A stretch of 38,198 bases of DNA from Mastigamoeba balamuthi (GCA_902651635.1 CACRSC010000004.1:575117-613314), one strand, 5' to 3'. Counted from the first letter of the stretch, positions 1 to 10,538 are shown. A program made the numbers and translations. The notes: generated by a model from the letters alone, not told the origin.

Positions 1-15
1 GAAGCTCTGGCAGCG

Positions 16-1737
16 ATGCTGCCGCGCCATGCCCCCCGCGACCTCGGCGCCACCGACTCGCTCACCATAACCCCCTCGGGCGACGGCATCGTCCACTCTG
101 TCGTGCGCGCCCGCGTCGCGCCCGACGGCCGTGCGCACATAACTCCCGCCCCGCGCGCGGCGTCGAGTGTGCGGGTGCGGTCCCAGGACCCGTCCATCGC
201 CGTGGTGTCCGCGCGGCACAGGCCTCCAGCGCCCCTCGCCAAGCTGCTGCCGTCGCTCGTCGGGCTGTGCGCCGTCTTTCCCAACCGGCGCAACTGCGGG
301 AAAATTGAAATCGCCAATTTAACAGCGAATTGCAAACAGGACGGTCGAGATACAGACGAGCGCCGACGACGTCTCGAGGGAGAGGTGGAGGAAGGCGCAG
401 GTCGTCGCAGCCGGCGACACCAGCGCGCTGGTGCGCTTCGAGGGCGAGGCGGGCACGGCCTCGGTCGCTCTCCCGCCTGGCGGCCTCCGCCTGCCCGCAG
501 GCGCCGCCGCGGCCGCGATCGACGCGGAGTTCCAGGTCGACGTGCGCGCCGTCGGCCAGCAGCAGCAGTCCGCTGCGCCCGAGGAGCGCCAGTTCGAGCT
601 CTCGTACCTCACGGGGCCGTTCTCGTGGAGAGCAGAGTACACAGCCATCCTCGACCCCACGACGTCGATGGTGCGCCCGCCAATCAGCGCGCCGTCCCCC
701 GCCTCTGAGCCGGCGCACACCAGGTCCAGCTCGACGGGGTGTTCGCTGTGCGGAACAACAGCGGGAGAGACTTTGAGCGCGTGCAGCTCTCGCTCCAGGA
801 GTCGGGCTCCGCGTTCTCGCTGCCGTCTGGGTCGACGCCCCCGCTCCGGGACTCGGGCGACTCGCTCTCGCCCGTGCTGGCGGCGCAGCAGCCGCAGCCG
901 CCGACAGCCTGGGCCCACACGCTGGGCAACCCGCGCGTCCACGTGCTGCCCACGCTGGTCCCGCTGCCGGACGGCCGCACCACGCGGGTGGGAATGTGCT
1001 CCGTCACGGCGTTTGCCCGGGTCTTCCTTCTGTGCCGGGTGCCGGGCCAGCCCCTGTGCGAGCACCCGCCGGACCCCGTGCTCGAGAAGTCCGCTGTGCC
1101 GTCGGAGCTGACGTACCCTGTACTGAGGATCATGCAGTTCAACAACAGCTCTTCCCCGCTGGCTCAGGGGACGGCAAATATGCTCGTCCGCCAGTCTGTG
1201 GCGGGAGGCGCGTTGGGCCTCGAGCCGTTTGCCCGCGACGTTGCCGTGGCTGCGTGCGCGCCCGGCCGCCCCATCCGCCTCAAGCACCCGGTCGACGTGC
1301 CGATTATGGCGACGCGCAGGAGGACAGAGTTCAAGGTCGACCGCTTCCAGCGCGTCCTCGTCGAGTCGTTCGAGATTGTGCTGACGAGGACGGGGCCTGC
1401 CGACGACGACACCGCCGTCGACACCATCGTCGTCGAGGAGGACATGCCTCGGTGGTGCACGTGGACGGTGTCCTCGTCCAACGTCCCGCGCGAGCGCCCG
1501 TCCGACTTCACCGCTACGTTCACACTGGAGCTGCAGCCGAACCCGAAGGCCACCTGCGTTCTGACGTACACTGCTGTGTACACCGCGTGGAGCGCCCCCG
1601 ACGAGCAGTCGCAGGCACAGGCACAGTCACAGACGCTGCTGGCGCCGGACACGCAGTCGCAGCTCAGCGGCTCTCCCTCGTCTTCGCTGACAGCGCCATC
1701 CCTGATGAGGAGGCTATCGATGAAACGTGTCAAGTAA
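16..1737 (+). CDS. DUF4139-domain protein
   Basis: Modelled as three exons, 16-266, 340-670 and 724-1737, giving 531 residues; the introns of 73 and 53 nt both start GTGCGC and end CAG, and the frame is continuous across them. The frame is also open to the window edge, so the N-terminus could extend upstream; Met at 16 is the first in view. Family hallmarks are visible: SYLTGPFSWRAEYTAILD in exon 2, then NNSGRDFERVQLSL, then HVLPTLVPLPDGRTTRV in exon 3. These match the DUF4139 pattern of a YLTxxxSWxAxY strand, an NxSGxxFxxxxLxL strand and a later polar loop. The middle of exon 3 (around FKVDRFQRVLVESFEIVL) fits the C-terminal beta-rich half. The C-terminus is a Gln/Ser-rich tail. No signal peptide or membrane segment is visible. 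DUF4139 proteins have no agreed biochemical activity, so no function is assigned. The gene converges with ALG6, and the stop codons are 47 bp apart. Confidence 0.8.
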
Positions 1738-1784
1738 ACTGGCCAGATGGTGTGGCACACAGTGGAAGAAGCATAGTAACTCTG

Positions 1785-3949
1785 TTAGTCGAGATGGAGG
1801 CGATCGTTCTGCGGTATCCCTGGAGAGGGCGGCGGGGTGATGCGGGGAGAGGAAGACGGCGAGGTCGCCGGGGATATAGAGGGGGACACTGGCGTTGAAG
1901 GCGGCACGGAGCGGAGCTTCCACAGGCGGTAGATGACGTGTAGGTAGAGAGCGAAGAACCCAACAAACGACGTTTCAGCGTAGAAAAGGGTGAACAAGTC
2001 TGGCAGCCTCGCAGGTGGCGGAACAACGGCGTGTACCAGATGTGTGAGCAGCATCAACACCGACACGACCTGCGCACAGAGGTCAACCGTATACAAGGGG
2101 GGTGACGACTTACAATCACCCAAAACTTCCTGCGTGAACCGACGAGCCAGAGGAACAGACCAACGTACGAAAACGTGAGGACGAAATACGGCAGTACGAC
2201 GTCGTCCTTCAGGAAGAGAGGATACATGCTGCCGTCCACAGTGAGCCAACAAACTGTGTGCAAAACAATCTGGACTTGCTCTCACCTGAAGGAGGCCAGC
2301 ATGTTCCCAAACAGGGACACGGTGGGATAGTCTTGCGCCAGGAGCGTGAGCGGCAACAGCGGCAACAGGATGCTCTTCTCGTGCACCTGGTATGACAGAA
2401 GGAAGAATGCCAGTCCCGAGGCTGCCAGCCCCAGCGGTAGGACCTGCTTGATCCCCCTACGCATAAGAGGCAGCGCTATCGGAGCCAGCGCAACCAGCGT
2501 CGCCAGCGCACTGAGCAGCACACCGTGATTATTGGGGCACAATGGAGAAGCTCACCTTATCTTTGCCATCGCGCCTTGCGAAACGATAGCCTTCAGCTTC
2601 ACCACCGGTGACAGGGCACACCACAGGTTGGCGACCTTGTCCTCAAAAATGCCCCTGCCGACAGGGAAGATCCTCCGCACGACCTTGCAGTACCGATTAG
2701 TCAAGGCTCGATTTGGCAGCGTTTTACCTGAAGTGCTGTTGCAGTGTCGGACAGGAATGGGGCCCAGCACATTGCAAACACCGAGAGAACAACAACACCA
2801 AGAAGGGCGACACGGAGGATGCCCGAGACACAACGTCCACGCGTCGACGACGTCGCGAAGCAGCGGCCGAGGAGCAGGAAGAAGAACGCGGGTGCGTAGT
2901 ACAGGCTCATCTGCTTGTAGTTGAGCGACAGCACGAACGCGATGCTCGCGAGCACGTTCCTGTGTGTCAGCGACAGGGCGGCGGCCCATAGCGCAAGGCC
3001 GAGGCTGACACAGTTGTACTGGAAGTGGCCGTGGTCCGTCAGGACGAGAGCGGGCTGCAACAGAATGAGCGCAAGCGACACGAGAAAGCGGTCGCCCTGC
3101 TCCGTGCCCCCGAGCGTACGCGACGAGTGGTAGCTTCTGCTCCACACAAGGGCGGCCGGGAAGAACACAACGATATCCGAGACGAGCACGGACATGCGCA
3201 TAAACAGCTTGGATGCCACCGTCTCGTACCCGCGTGACGACCAAAGCTTCACCATATCCGGCTGAACAACCTGTGCGCTGCAAACACGAGCGGGTCACTG
3301 ACAGGAGGGGTTCGGTAATCTCGCACAGTTTGCCCCAGGCCCAGCTGAAGTAGGCGGTGAGCGGCGGGTAGTCAAGCCCCCAGTATTGCAGATCGTTGTT
3401 CCTTGTGTTCGTGTACCACTCCTGGACAGGAAGGTTCACCGTAATCTGCCATGACCAGAACGAATCGTCAGCAACGCTGGAGCACAACAGAGCGGTAAAA
3501 GGCAAGGAAGCTGAACTCAAAGGAAGTGCAGGGCGCGGGGGGGGTTTGGATGCAAGTGTCACCTCCATCCAGTGGCGCTGAGCCTCGTAGTCGCCGTACA
3601 TCGGGGGCGTGGCGTATCCCGAGTACGGGTGCAGCGCCACGCAGCACCTCACGAGCGCAGCGAACATCAGCACGGCGATCGCCAGCGGCACCTGCACGCT
3701 CGGCTCCCGCAGCATCGACACCGCCAACGTCGGCGAGACCGACGGCGAGGGCGACCGCGACGGGATGAGCGACGGGAGCCCCAGGTGCGTCGCCGCGGTG
3801 AACGCCCACTTGGACGAGAACGCCCCCAGCGGCTGGTGGCGGCTGAGCGTCGCCAAGCGGTTGCGCAGGGACGCGAAGTTCCACTGCTGCGTCGCCGCGA
3901 AGTTCCACTGTTGGCTCCACTGCTGGCTCCACTGCTGTGCCTGCTTCAT
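1785..3949 (-). CDS. ALG6: Dolichyl-P-Glc:Man9GlcNAc2-PP-dolichol alpha-1,3-glucosyltransferase (ALG6)
   Basis: Adds the first glucose to the lipid-linked N-glycan precursor in the ER lumen. Seven exons (minus strand): 3949-3563, 3445-3327, 3277-2728, 2683-2556, 2510-2286, 2228-2114, 2069-1785, giving 602 residues, close to or slightly above the usual family length. Diagnostic blocks appear in order: PPMYGDYEAQRHWME just after the first membrane helix, joined across intron 1 to ITVNLPVQEWY; then NDLQYWGLDYPPLTAY; SSRGYE and KLFMR; TDHGHFQYN; a GIFEDKVANLWC block; and QVHEKSILL. These are specific to ALG6 rather than ALG8. Many hydrophobic helices are present, as expected for a GT-C fold. Introns are 117, 49, 44, 45, 57 and 44 nt, and intron 3 carries an ACTAAT branch-like motif. 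Two oddities are an N-terminal stretch of repeated QQW/QW units before the first helix and a Ser/Pro-rich tail after the last. Confidence 0.93.
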
Positions 3950-4065
3950 GGGGGCGCGAGGCTGTTGTTGGTGAGTCGGAGCAGATATCTGGGGTCGCGA
4001 ATATCTAGATCTTGCACAGAAATCAAAAGCAAAAAAAGCAGCCGGCCCGGCAAAGAAACCCAGCA
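3950..4065. promoter_or_regulatory. Short divergent promoter between ALG6 and the PTTG1IP-like gene
   Basis: Only 116 bp separate the two start codons, so both genes must be driven from this stretch or from within each other's 5' ends. It holds a small inverted repeat, AGATAT near 3982 and ATATCT near 4002, flanking a GC-rich core, followed by a purine-rich A tract at 4024-4038. No clear TATA box at a standard distance is seen for either side. Confidence 0.45.
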
Positions 4066-4939
4066 ATGGGAAGAACGACGCTCGCTCCACTGCTCGCCGC
4101 AGCCCTCCTCGTCCTTGCGCTCTCTGGTCCGTCGTCGCTCTTTCCCCTGTTCTGCTCTGCATTGTTTCCACTTTGGTGTTCTTGTTTCCCCGGCGCCAGC
4201 AGGCAAACAGCGGGGGGTGGGCCCACTCACCGGGCTCTTGGTGTGGCGTGCCCACTTGTGTCCCCCCACCCCACCCCCCATCTAACCCAGCCTTGGGGCG
4301 CCGGTGCAGGGCGCGCGAGCGCAGACAGGAATGACGACGAGTGCGCGAATGCGACGACATGCAAGCAGTGCGTCGCCAAGCTGCGCTGCGTGTGGTGCGG
4401 CGAGAGCAATTCCTCTCACCCCTCGTGCGCCGTAGGTCCGCCCCTTCCCCCCCTTTCGCCGCCGCACTGCTCCTCCCACCGCACAGTTAGGCGCCGCTCT
4501 GACCTTGAAATCTAACAACACCCAAACCTCTTTCTCTCCCCACAGGCCTGTTTTATGGCCCAGAGGACAGGGACCACTGCCCGCATTGGCGTTGGGGCCA
4601 GTGCAAGATAGATGGCCTCTGGGCGCTTATTGGTACCGGCTCTCTCATCGGCGCCACAGCTCTGCTGGTCTGCGCGACGTGCGTGTGCTGCTGCTGCTGC
4701 TGCTGCAGGGCAAGGTCGCGTCGCAGGGATGCACTGGGCAAGTATGCCAAGCTCACGAGTATCAACCACGAAGACGAGGTGGAACCACTCGTTTCTACTG
4801 CTCCAGTCACAAAAGCGCCATCCCTCACTGGTAAATAATCGGCCACCCATCCTCCCCCAGCTGCTAACAACCTTTGATAACAGAGAAGCGTAGGGAGGAG
4901 ATGAGGGCCAAGTGGGGTGCTCTAACAAGCACTGAGTGA
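4066..4939 (+). CDS. PTTG1IP-like single-pass membrane protein with PSI-type Cys-rich domain
   Basis: Four exons, 4066-4126, 4310-4435, 4546-4830 and 4884-4939, giving 175 residues, near the size of animal PTTG1IP. Residues 1-21 form a signal peptide (LAPLLAAALLVLALSG core). Residues about 30-65 form a short PSI/plexin-like Cys motif (CANATTCKQCVAKLRCVWC), followed by a CPHWRWGQC segment. A membrane helix (ALIGTGSLIGATALLV) leads directly into CATCVCCCCCCC, seven consecutive cysteines after VC, which is the palmitoylation-type juxtamembrane cluster also seen in PTTG1IP. The cytosolic tail is basic and ends EKRREEMRAKWGALTSTE, resembling the charged helix of the family. Intron 2 uses the donor GTCCGC at 4436, because the nearby GTAGGT would lead to an early stop. 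The last intron has TGCTAAC before its acceptor. The cellular role is unknown; the animal relative binds securin, which is not implied here. Confidence 0.8.
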
Positions 4940-5250
4940 GTTCTTACACAAGCACCAAGCCCCAGCAGAATCAAAACTGAGACTGTTTTCGTATCATTGT
5001 CCCCATTGCCAGCGAAACAACACACCACCCTGTTGCATCATCTGCACCCACTGCTGTGCTGTGCCTGTGTCATTTTGTGGTCACAGCATTGTCAGAAAAC
5101 AAGAAAAATATGCAACGTGCTCGGAGGAATTGTTGAACTGTTATTTGTACAGCCATTTGCCAGCGGGAAGGGTACGTCACTTAATTAAGGCGTCGATGTG
5201 CGTGTGTGTGTTCCTCAGAAATCGTGGGCGCTGTCCCCACGCTTGCCTGC
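4940..5250. other. 3' flank of the PTTG1IP-like gene
   Basis: No convincing gene. Composition is already AT-richer but still contains scattered CpG (for example around 5165-5235), so it plausibly belongs to the host genome. A TTAATTAA palindrome lies at 5180-5187. The character changes around 5240-5280. Confidence 0.4.
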
Positions 5251-7600
5251 TCACAACTAGGATATTGATCCATCCACGGTCAGAATTAGCATGTAAAAAC
5301 ATGCAACATTTCTTTGAGTGGATGCTAATAACTGGGGTTGGTACCTGTGCTCTGTGCCATTAACATTGAGTCTTGTTATTTTCTTGGGTTTGAGACAAAT
5401 CACATTCTCATTGCTAATTCTGTTCAACAAGTCCCTATCTCAGTAAGACATTGTGAATAATTCTTCGGGAAGTTGATGGTGCAGTTGTGAATTGTGGGTG
5501 TTCACGGTGTACTGGCCAGCATTGAACTTCAGCATGTCGTCCTTGATGCACAGATCCAGATCTAACTCAAGTATATCAGGATCCTGCTTTGTGTGTTTGA
5601 CAGGTAGGAGTTGATCCAGTAGTTGTTCTTAATACACTATCAGATGACTGCAGCAGGTCCACATTGTATTCATGGTGAAAAACTCTATTCCATGCTTAAG
5701 AAGCAGCTTCAGGGTCTCTAATGTGAGGACTTAACATTAAGGAACTTATTAAACATACAGCTGATATGCTGGCATACAGTAACAGTGTTTTTGTCCTTCT
5801 TACCCTGCAGAACTGCTATTGTTTCATCATCTTGGAACAACAGAAATGAAAACCCAATGTCTAAGGTTGAAAGCTTGTGGACCGTCTCGCATTTGGCTCT
5901 GGGGTATGCCATTAATTCATCAAAAATCCATTGGATGATGCAATAAAAATCATACAAGAGTCTATGAAAAATAACAAAGTACCTGCTATAACACAGCCCT
6001 TCTTAGCTCCAGCTGTCACCATCAGAGCTGCCATTCAGCATGAGCCTTGGCTGTGAGCAGTACCACTGTGGAACGACAGCTCATGCCCCCATACATCACT
6101 TTTGCAGTAACAATGCACAGTAAGTGAATTTTTCAGGCAAAGTACTAATCTTTACTTACTTCCACTAATACACCTTCACACTTACACCTGGGAGTAAGAG
6201 ATCTCTCATGGGGCTGGCCATACTTGTGGACCAATTCAACACTTAGGCCTTGTTTCTCATGTCATTTCTGATCCCTTTGCAGGGTTGTGTTGCCAGTGGC
6301 TGCCATGGCTGTGCTCCAGGTATGATGACTGAACCTTTCTGGCTGTGAGGAGTTGTATAACAGCTGAACAGTCTGCTGGGATGAGAAGGCACTCTGAGGA
6401 AGATCGCTGCTTCTCCAACAGGAGAATGAGTGCACGAGTTCCTGAAATCGGTGCAAGTAAATTGGATTAGGGGCATTAGACTGTGCGTGCAGGTACAAGC
6501 TTGGAATCCAACAACTCGGAAGTTGAAAAAAGCCAAATTCCGATTGAAATCTGACAGTACACTTTCTTGGTATTCAAGGGGTTATTATGAGATCTCACGG
6601 GCAGTTTGGATGTGGGATTGAGAAGAGCAGTTAAAGAGGCCAAAACCGGGGGAATGCATGAAGTAAAACAGATTAAACTGACTGAAACCTGTTAGTGCAG
6701 AGTATCGTATATAATCTGCTGAGTCCTTATTATAAGCATGATAGGGAAAAAGTCAGACTCTTACTTCTGAATGAGAGTAGCAGGTACCTACAGAAGAGTA
6801 GAAGCAATTACTCTCTGAGAACTGACTGTATCAGTCACCATGACTAGAGATTCAATCACGATACAATTTATTCAGACCTGCTTATAACCAATATCATTTC
6901 AGAAAATGACCAGCTAAGAAGTAACCTTACGTGGTTTCTTCCCAGTTTGAACCACCTTCAGCTGTTTTGGAAATTAGTATACTCAATACAGTCCAAAATA
7001 CTTGAAAAGAGGCAGTTTGAATGTGCAAAAATTGCATTAAAAGTCAAAAGAAGGAGGAACAGAATAGTTCCTAAATTCAGAGATTGTATCAGCAGTATTT
7101 AATTCGTTTAGACAGATGATAGCATTATTCTCATTCGAAAGTAATCCTCTCCCAGTATCAACAGAGCAGAGTTCGAAAAGAATTGGCCTGAATTCACAAA
7201 AGTGAATTCCTGATCACTGATCCTGCGGTCAACATCTTCAAGAACTTGAAAAACAAGATGGCTTATGACGTAAGATAGATTTAACTACTCTGCAAGGGTC
7301 TATCCCTCACCACTGCCTTGGCTCCAGAGCTCTTACTGCCCTGGCGAAGTACAGCCTTGTTGAGAAGGAGTAACCAAAAACTGGCAGCCAGCTGCTGGTG
7401 CCAGACAAATCCAGAAATTGATGTGGTGCTGGTTTGTTGTAGTCCTCCAGCAGGTCCTTCCCAAAAGAGATGCCCTCCTGTCAAGAGTGACATTGACCAC
7501 GTCCTTCCCTCCCTTCCTATGCCTTCGTTGTTATTGCAAGCGCCCGACCTGCTCTTGGACTGCAGGATCCACATGAGAAGATTATTGATTCGCCCAGGCC
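5250..7600. other. AT-rich, CpG-depleted segment foreign to the surrounding genome (edges approximate)
   Basis: Between 5281 and 7500 I count about 23 CpG in 2,220 bp at roughly 42% GC, about a quarter of chance expectation. Flanking genes reach 11 CpG in 60 bp (8221-8280). No exon of the GC-rich gene style continues into it and no long ORF exists. CpG depletion, TG/CA excess and long non-coding stretches are what vertebrate nuclear DNA looks like. One exon-like stretch sits on the minus strand at 5811-5957. I see no transposon termini, no LTR pair and no clear target-site duplication. The likeliest reading is a chimeric join or contaminant from culture, food or host DNA. A genuine low-GC insertion cannot be excluded. 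Confidence 0.7.
5811..5957 (-). other. Exon-like open stretch inside the CpG-poor segment
   Basis: On the minus strand a pyrimidine-rich acceptor (TTATTTTTCATAG) is followed by an open frame reading LYDFYCIIQWIFDELMAYPR and onward, through FLLFQDDETIAVLQ, then a consensus donor G|GTAAGAAGG near 5810. Codon choice is AT-rich and unlike every other gene here. It looks like a single internal exon of a vertebrate gene. I do not recognise the protein. Confidence 0.4.
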
Positions 7601-7905
7601 ACAAACAGTGCTGGTTGCCTAGAGATCCGCCTCTGTGACGCACGTGCACTTTGACACACACGCACGTGTCAGTGCACGGCTGCACCCCTCTGTGCAACAG
7701 TGGGCAGGGGCGGACGAACCTGTGTACGGCAAGTCTCACCCCCTTTCTGGACAGTTCCCCCAACCCGAATTGTGATTTACACCGGGTCCACAGAACTGAG
7801 GTTGGCTAAGTGCAGCAACCGGGGCGGGGAGTCTTTCCCACTCTCCCCAGGCCACTGCGATCTGTTGTTTCACAGTCCACTCGTATGCTGTTGTGCGCTG
7901 CTTTA
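7601..7905. other. Right flank of the CpG-poor segment and 3' flank of the coiled-coil membrane gene
   Basis: CpG and GC rise again from about 7540-7640. A run of alternating CACGTG/GTGCAC words lies at 7640-7685. No gene is seen. The end of the segment cannot be placed more exactly by eye. Confidence 0.35.
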
Positions 7906-9004
7906 CTAAAACAGCAGGCCCTCCACCAGCCCCTTGAAGCGCCCCAGGAGCGTCTGGGTGGCCCCCTTCACCATGTCCTTCTCGGCCCGCAGCGTCACGA
8001 CCCGCTGGCGCACCCCCTGCCGCTGCGCCCCGAGCTTCTCGCGCTCGTGCGCCTGCGCCGCCTCGGCCCTCGCGGCCTCGCCGTCCATGGCCTGGGCGAC
8101 GACCCGCCTCCCCGCGTGGCGCTCCGCCTCGCAAATCTTCTGTGCGGCGGCCTCGCGCGTCTCCTCCTCCTGGGCGTTGCTGCGTGCCAGCGACCCCTCC
8201 TGCTCGTGCCGCGCGTCGGCGAGCCCCCGCGTGCGCCCCACGAGCGCGGCGCGGCAGGCGAGCTCCGAGAGCATGCGCCCCAGGGCCGCCGCGTGCTCGT
8301 CGCGCAGCTGGCGGAGGTCGTCGAGCAGCGCAACCAGCGTCGCCTGCGCCTCCTCGTACGCGACCACCGAGGCGCTGCGCAGGACAAGCGCCTGGTCCAG
8401 CACCGCCCGCGACGCCTCGAGTGTCGCCAGTGCGTCGGCGAGGGCCGCGCGCGCGCTGTCGCTGGCGGCAGAGAGCTCCGAGGACGAGCGGTGCAGGCGC
8501 AGCGCGTCGACGGCCCCGCTGACCAGCACCGCCACCACCAGCGCCGCCAGCGCCCAGCGCGCCGCGCGGCACGAGATCAGCTTGTGTCCGACATCCGTGA
8601 AGTTCAACAGCGCACACAGCGACACGCCTGCCCGAGCGCGCGATCCGAATTTTAGATTCAAATTGAATTTTATCGGCGGTGAGCTGATTCGTGGCAGTTT
8701 TGAATTTCCCCACCCCGGAATTCAGAGGCGTTGAGCGACCAAAGCGGAGGAGCGCACAGAGGAAGGCGACGCTCGTGATGAAGTCCACCCCGGGGACGGC
8801 GCGGATAAAACCGAAGATCAGCAGGACGAAGATGCCGGCGTGGAACAGCAGCACGACGATCTGCACTGTCTTCTTAACGAAGTCCCACACCGTGGGCACA
8901 GACACGCCGACGACGATGGCGAAGAGGATCGCCACGACGGAGTAGAGGCTGACGGCCTCGTACCAGGTCGCCAGCGAGATGATCCAGCAGACGAGAGTGA
9001 TCAT
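7906..9004 (-). CDS. Predicted multi-pass membrane protein with long C-terminal coiled coil
   Basis: Two exons, 9004-8758 and 8627-7906, joined over a 130-nt intron that begins GTGCGC, giving 322 residues. The N-terminal 130 residues hold about four hydrophobic helices (ITLVCWIISLATWYEAVSLY; VVAILFAIVVGVSV; IVVLLFHAGIFVLLIFGFI; LAALVVAVLVSGAV). From about residue 145 to the end the chain is Ala/Glu/Arg-rich with heptad-like spacing and no proline, indicating a long coiled coil. A second donor (GTCGCT, about 14 nt downstream) is also in phase and would lengthen the protein by five residues. No enzymatic motif is visible and I do not recognise the family. The layout would suit an endomembrane shaping or tethering protein, but that is only a guess. 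The intron contains the AT-rich words AATTTTAGATTC and AAATTGAATTTT. Confidence 0.7.
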
Positions 9005-9055
9005 CTACACTATTGCTTGCTTGCTTGTTTTTGTGAAGGACTCGAGCTGATTCGT

Positions 9056-9435
9056 ATGGGCACCACGCCCCACGCCCACGTCACTGTGCCGCACCGCTCT
9101 GCAGTTCCAGCCCGTCGTTGTTATCTGTCGCCTGTGTCATTGGTGATATACGACGTGGAGGTCTACGACGACGATCTGCACGAGGCATTGCGAGCGGAGA
9201 ATCGAATTTTCGCGCCGTCCGGTCTGGTGGTAATGCCGGAATCCGCCTGCGCTGTGAGTTCACCACCCCGCTATCCTGTTGCAACAGGCTAGCTAATACA
9301 CTTCGGTTCGTTGTTTCCATTCTTTTGCCTCTTGGTAATGTAATCGGGGTAATGCAGTTTGAGAGTGTGGCTAGATTGAACTTCTTACAATTCTCTTGTT
9401 CACCGAGGATATGCTCATCTCCCAATGATGAATAG
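9056..9435 (+). CDS. Possible small two-exon gene, unknown
   Basis: A candidate divergent partner of the preceding membrane-protein gene. Exon 1 at 9056-9253 ends at a consensus GTGAGT donor. A GCTAAT branch-like motif follows near 9293, and exon 2 at 9358-9435 starts after AATGCAG, giving 91 residues. The middle, VIYDVEVYDDDLHEALRAEN, reads like a folded protein. The second exon is short and not convincing, and the start codon is only the first Met after the divergent gap of 51 bp. No family recognised. It could equally be a 5' leader or non-coding transcript. Confidence 0.3.
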
Positions 9436-9537
9436 TTGCACAATTCGTCAATGGCAATTGACACTTGAAGACACAACTCCGAGGCGTGGCACCCTGTGGT
9501 CTTAATTCAGTTTTGCTGAGGGAATTTGCGCGATTGA

Positions 9538-10538
9538 TCAGAGCTCCGGTCTTGCAGCTGTGCTCTTGCCCTCTCTCTTGGCGAGGCAGAGCAACACCGG
9601 GCCAGGGCACGCCCGCAGCTCGTGTGTCGTCCTGCCAGTGTTTCCAAGAAACCACTTGTCCGCGATTCTCTCGTTCTCCTTTCGGATGGCCGTATGCCTG
9701 GCGCCCTGTCTTGCGTACTCGTGGTTCTGGTGCACAGCCACTACCACGCCAGACACGTCCACCGTCATCCGCCCCGCTGACGTCGCCGCGTGCAGCAGCC
9801 AGTTGTCCCACGCCGGCGCCCCCAGCATCAGAGGTCGCACCTCCAGGCCCTCCCAGAACCCTCTGCTCCAGACGTACGTGTCGATCGCCCACGCGCTCTC
9901 CGCGACCTGCGGTTCCGGTAAGATTATGCGCACGCGTCTCCCAGGCAAGGCAAGGAGACACGACGGAAGAAGGGAAGTGCCTGCTTTCCGGTTTGCGCGA
10001 CGTCGTCGCGGAGGGCCTTCTGCCAGCCAGGGGCTGGGGGGAGCAGCGTGGGGGCGTTGTGGACGTCCCAGTCCCACCTGCGCGTGACCATGAGCCACGG
10101 CGATCCCGCGGGTGACTGCGTGATGAGGGCCTCGACGGCGCTCACGAGGTCGTCGAGGTACACGACGTCAGCGTTGGTGATGCCCACGGCCGCCGTCGAG
10201 CCCAGCGTCTCTGCGGCCCTCACCGCCGAGTCGAGCATCGGCATGCGGTACTCCGGGTGGTACGCCAGCGCCCCCGCCGCCACTGTCGCGCAGCCCGACG
10301 CCGCGGCCACCTCGGGGACCCCCTCGTCGGTGCCGAGGATGACCACGCGCGTGCGCCGCAGCGAGCACCACGACCGCACCGCGGCAACCTGCGCCGCCCG
10401 CGTCGGCGTCCCCGCCCCGCTCGGCTTCAGCGTCGTCAGCAGCGTCAGCACCGCCTCGTCGTCCGACGCCCCAGGGGCGGTGCTGCACAGCGAGGTCTGA
10501 AGCAGCAGCAGCAGCGCCACCGCCAGAGCGACGTACAT
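9538..10538 (-). CDS. Secretory-pathway GT-A-like glycosyltransferase family protein
   Basis: Two exons, 10538-9981 and 9906-9538, giving 308 residues. Residues 1-22 form a signal peptide or N-terminal anchor (MYVALAVALLLLLQTSLC). Conserved-looking blocks follow: a strand-turn VVILGTDEGVPEVAA, the DxD-like NADVVYLDDL, WLMVTRRWDWDV, AIDTYVWSRGFW, PAWDNWLL and finally AVHQNHEYA. This order matches a family of uncharacterised nucleotide-sugar-transferase-like proteins in which the NAD/DDL block plays the DxD metal role and DNWL and HQNH are invariant. The 74-nt intron appears to have a GC donor (CAG|GCACTT at 9980), which places the exon joint where the family has it. GT donors further downstream in the same intron (about 9950) would insert roughly ten extra residues. 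The substrate is unknown; action in ER or Golgi is inferred from the leader. Confidence 0.7.

Noticed and set aside
62-1287. Long minus-strand open frames across the DUF4139 gene
   Set aside because: Arg/Ala-rich mirrors of a GC-rich coding strand, with no domains; the plus strand has family motifs and consistent introns.
3278-3302. A 25-nt intron in ALG6 (GTCAGT to TTTGCAG)
   Set aside because: It is in frame, but a 49-nt intron starting GTGCGA gives exact family spacing between YFSWAWGKL and PDMVKLWSSRG, and a normal intron length.
4432-4545. GTAGGT donor for intron 2 of the PTTG1IP-like gene
   Set aside because: It leads to a stop shortly after the join; the GTCCGC donor four bases on keeps the membrane helix and Cys cluster in frame.
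5250-7600. Transposable element explanation for the AT-rich block
   Set aside because: No terminal repeats, no transposase or reverse transcriptase frame, no convincing duplication at the edges; GATC sites near both edges are too common to mean anything.
7281-7763. 160-codon minus-strand frame at the right part of the foreign block
   Set aside because: It runs across the composition change, has no domain texture and no splice logic; probably chance.
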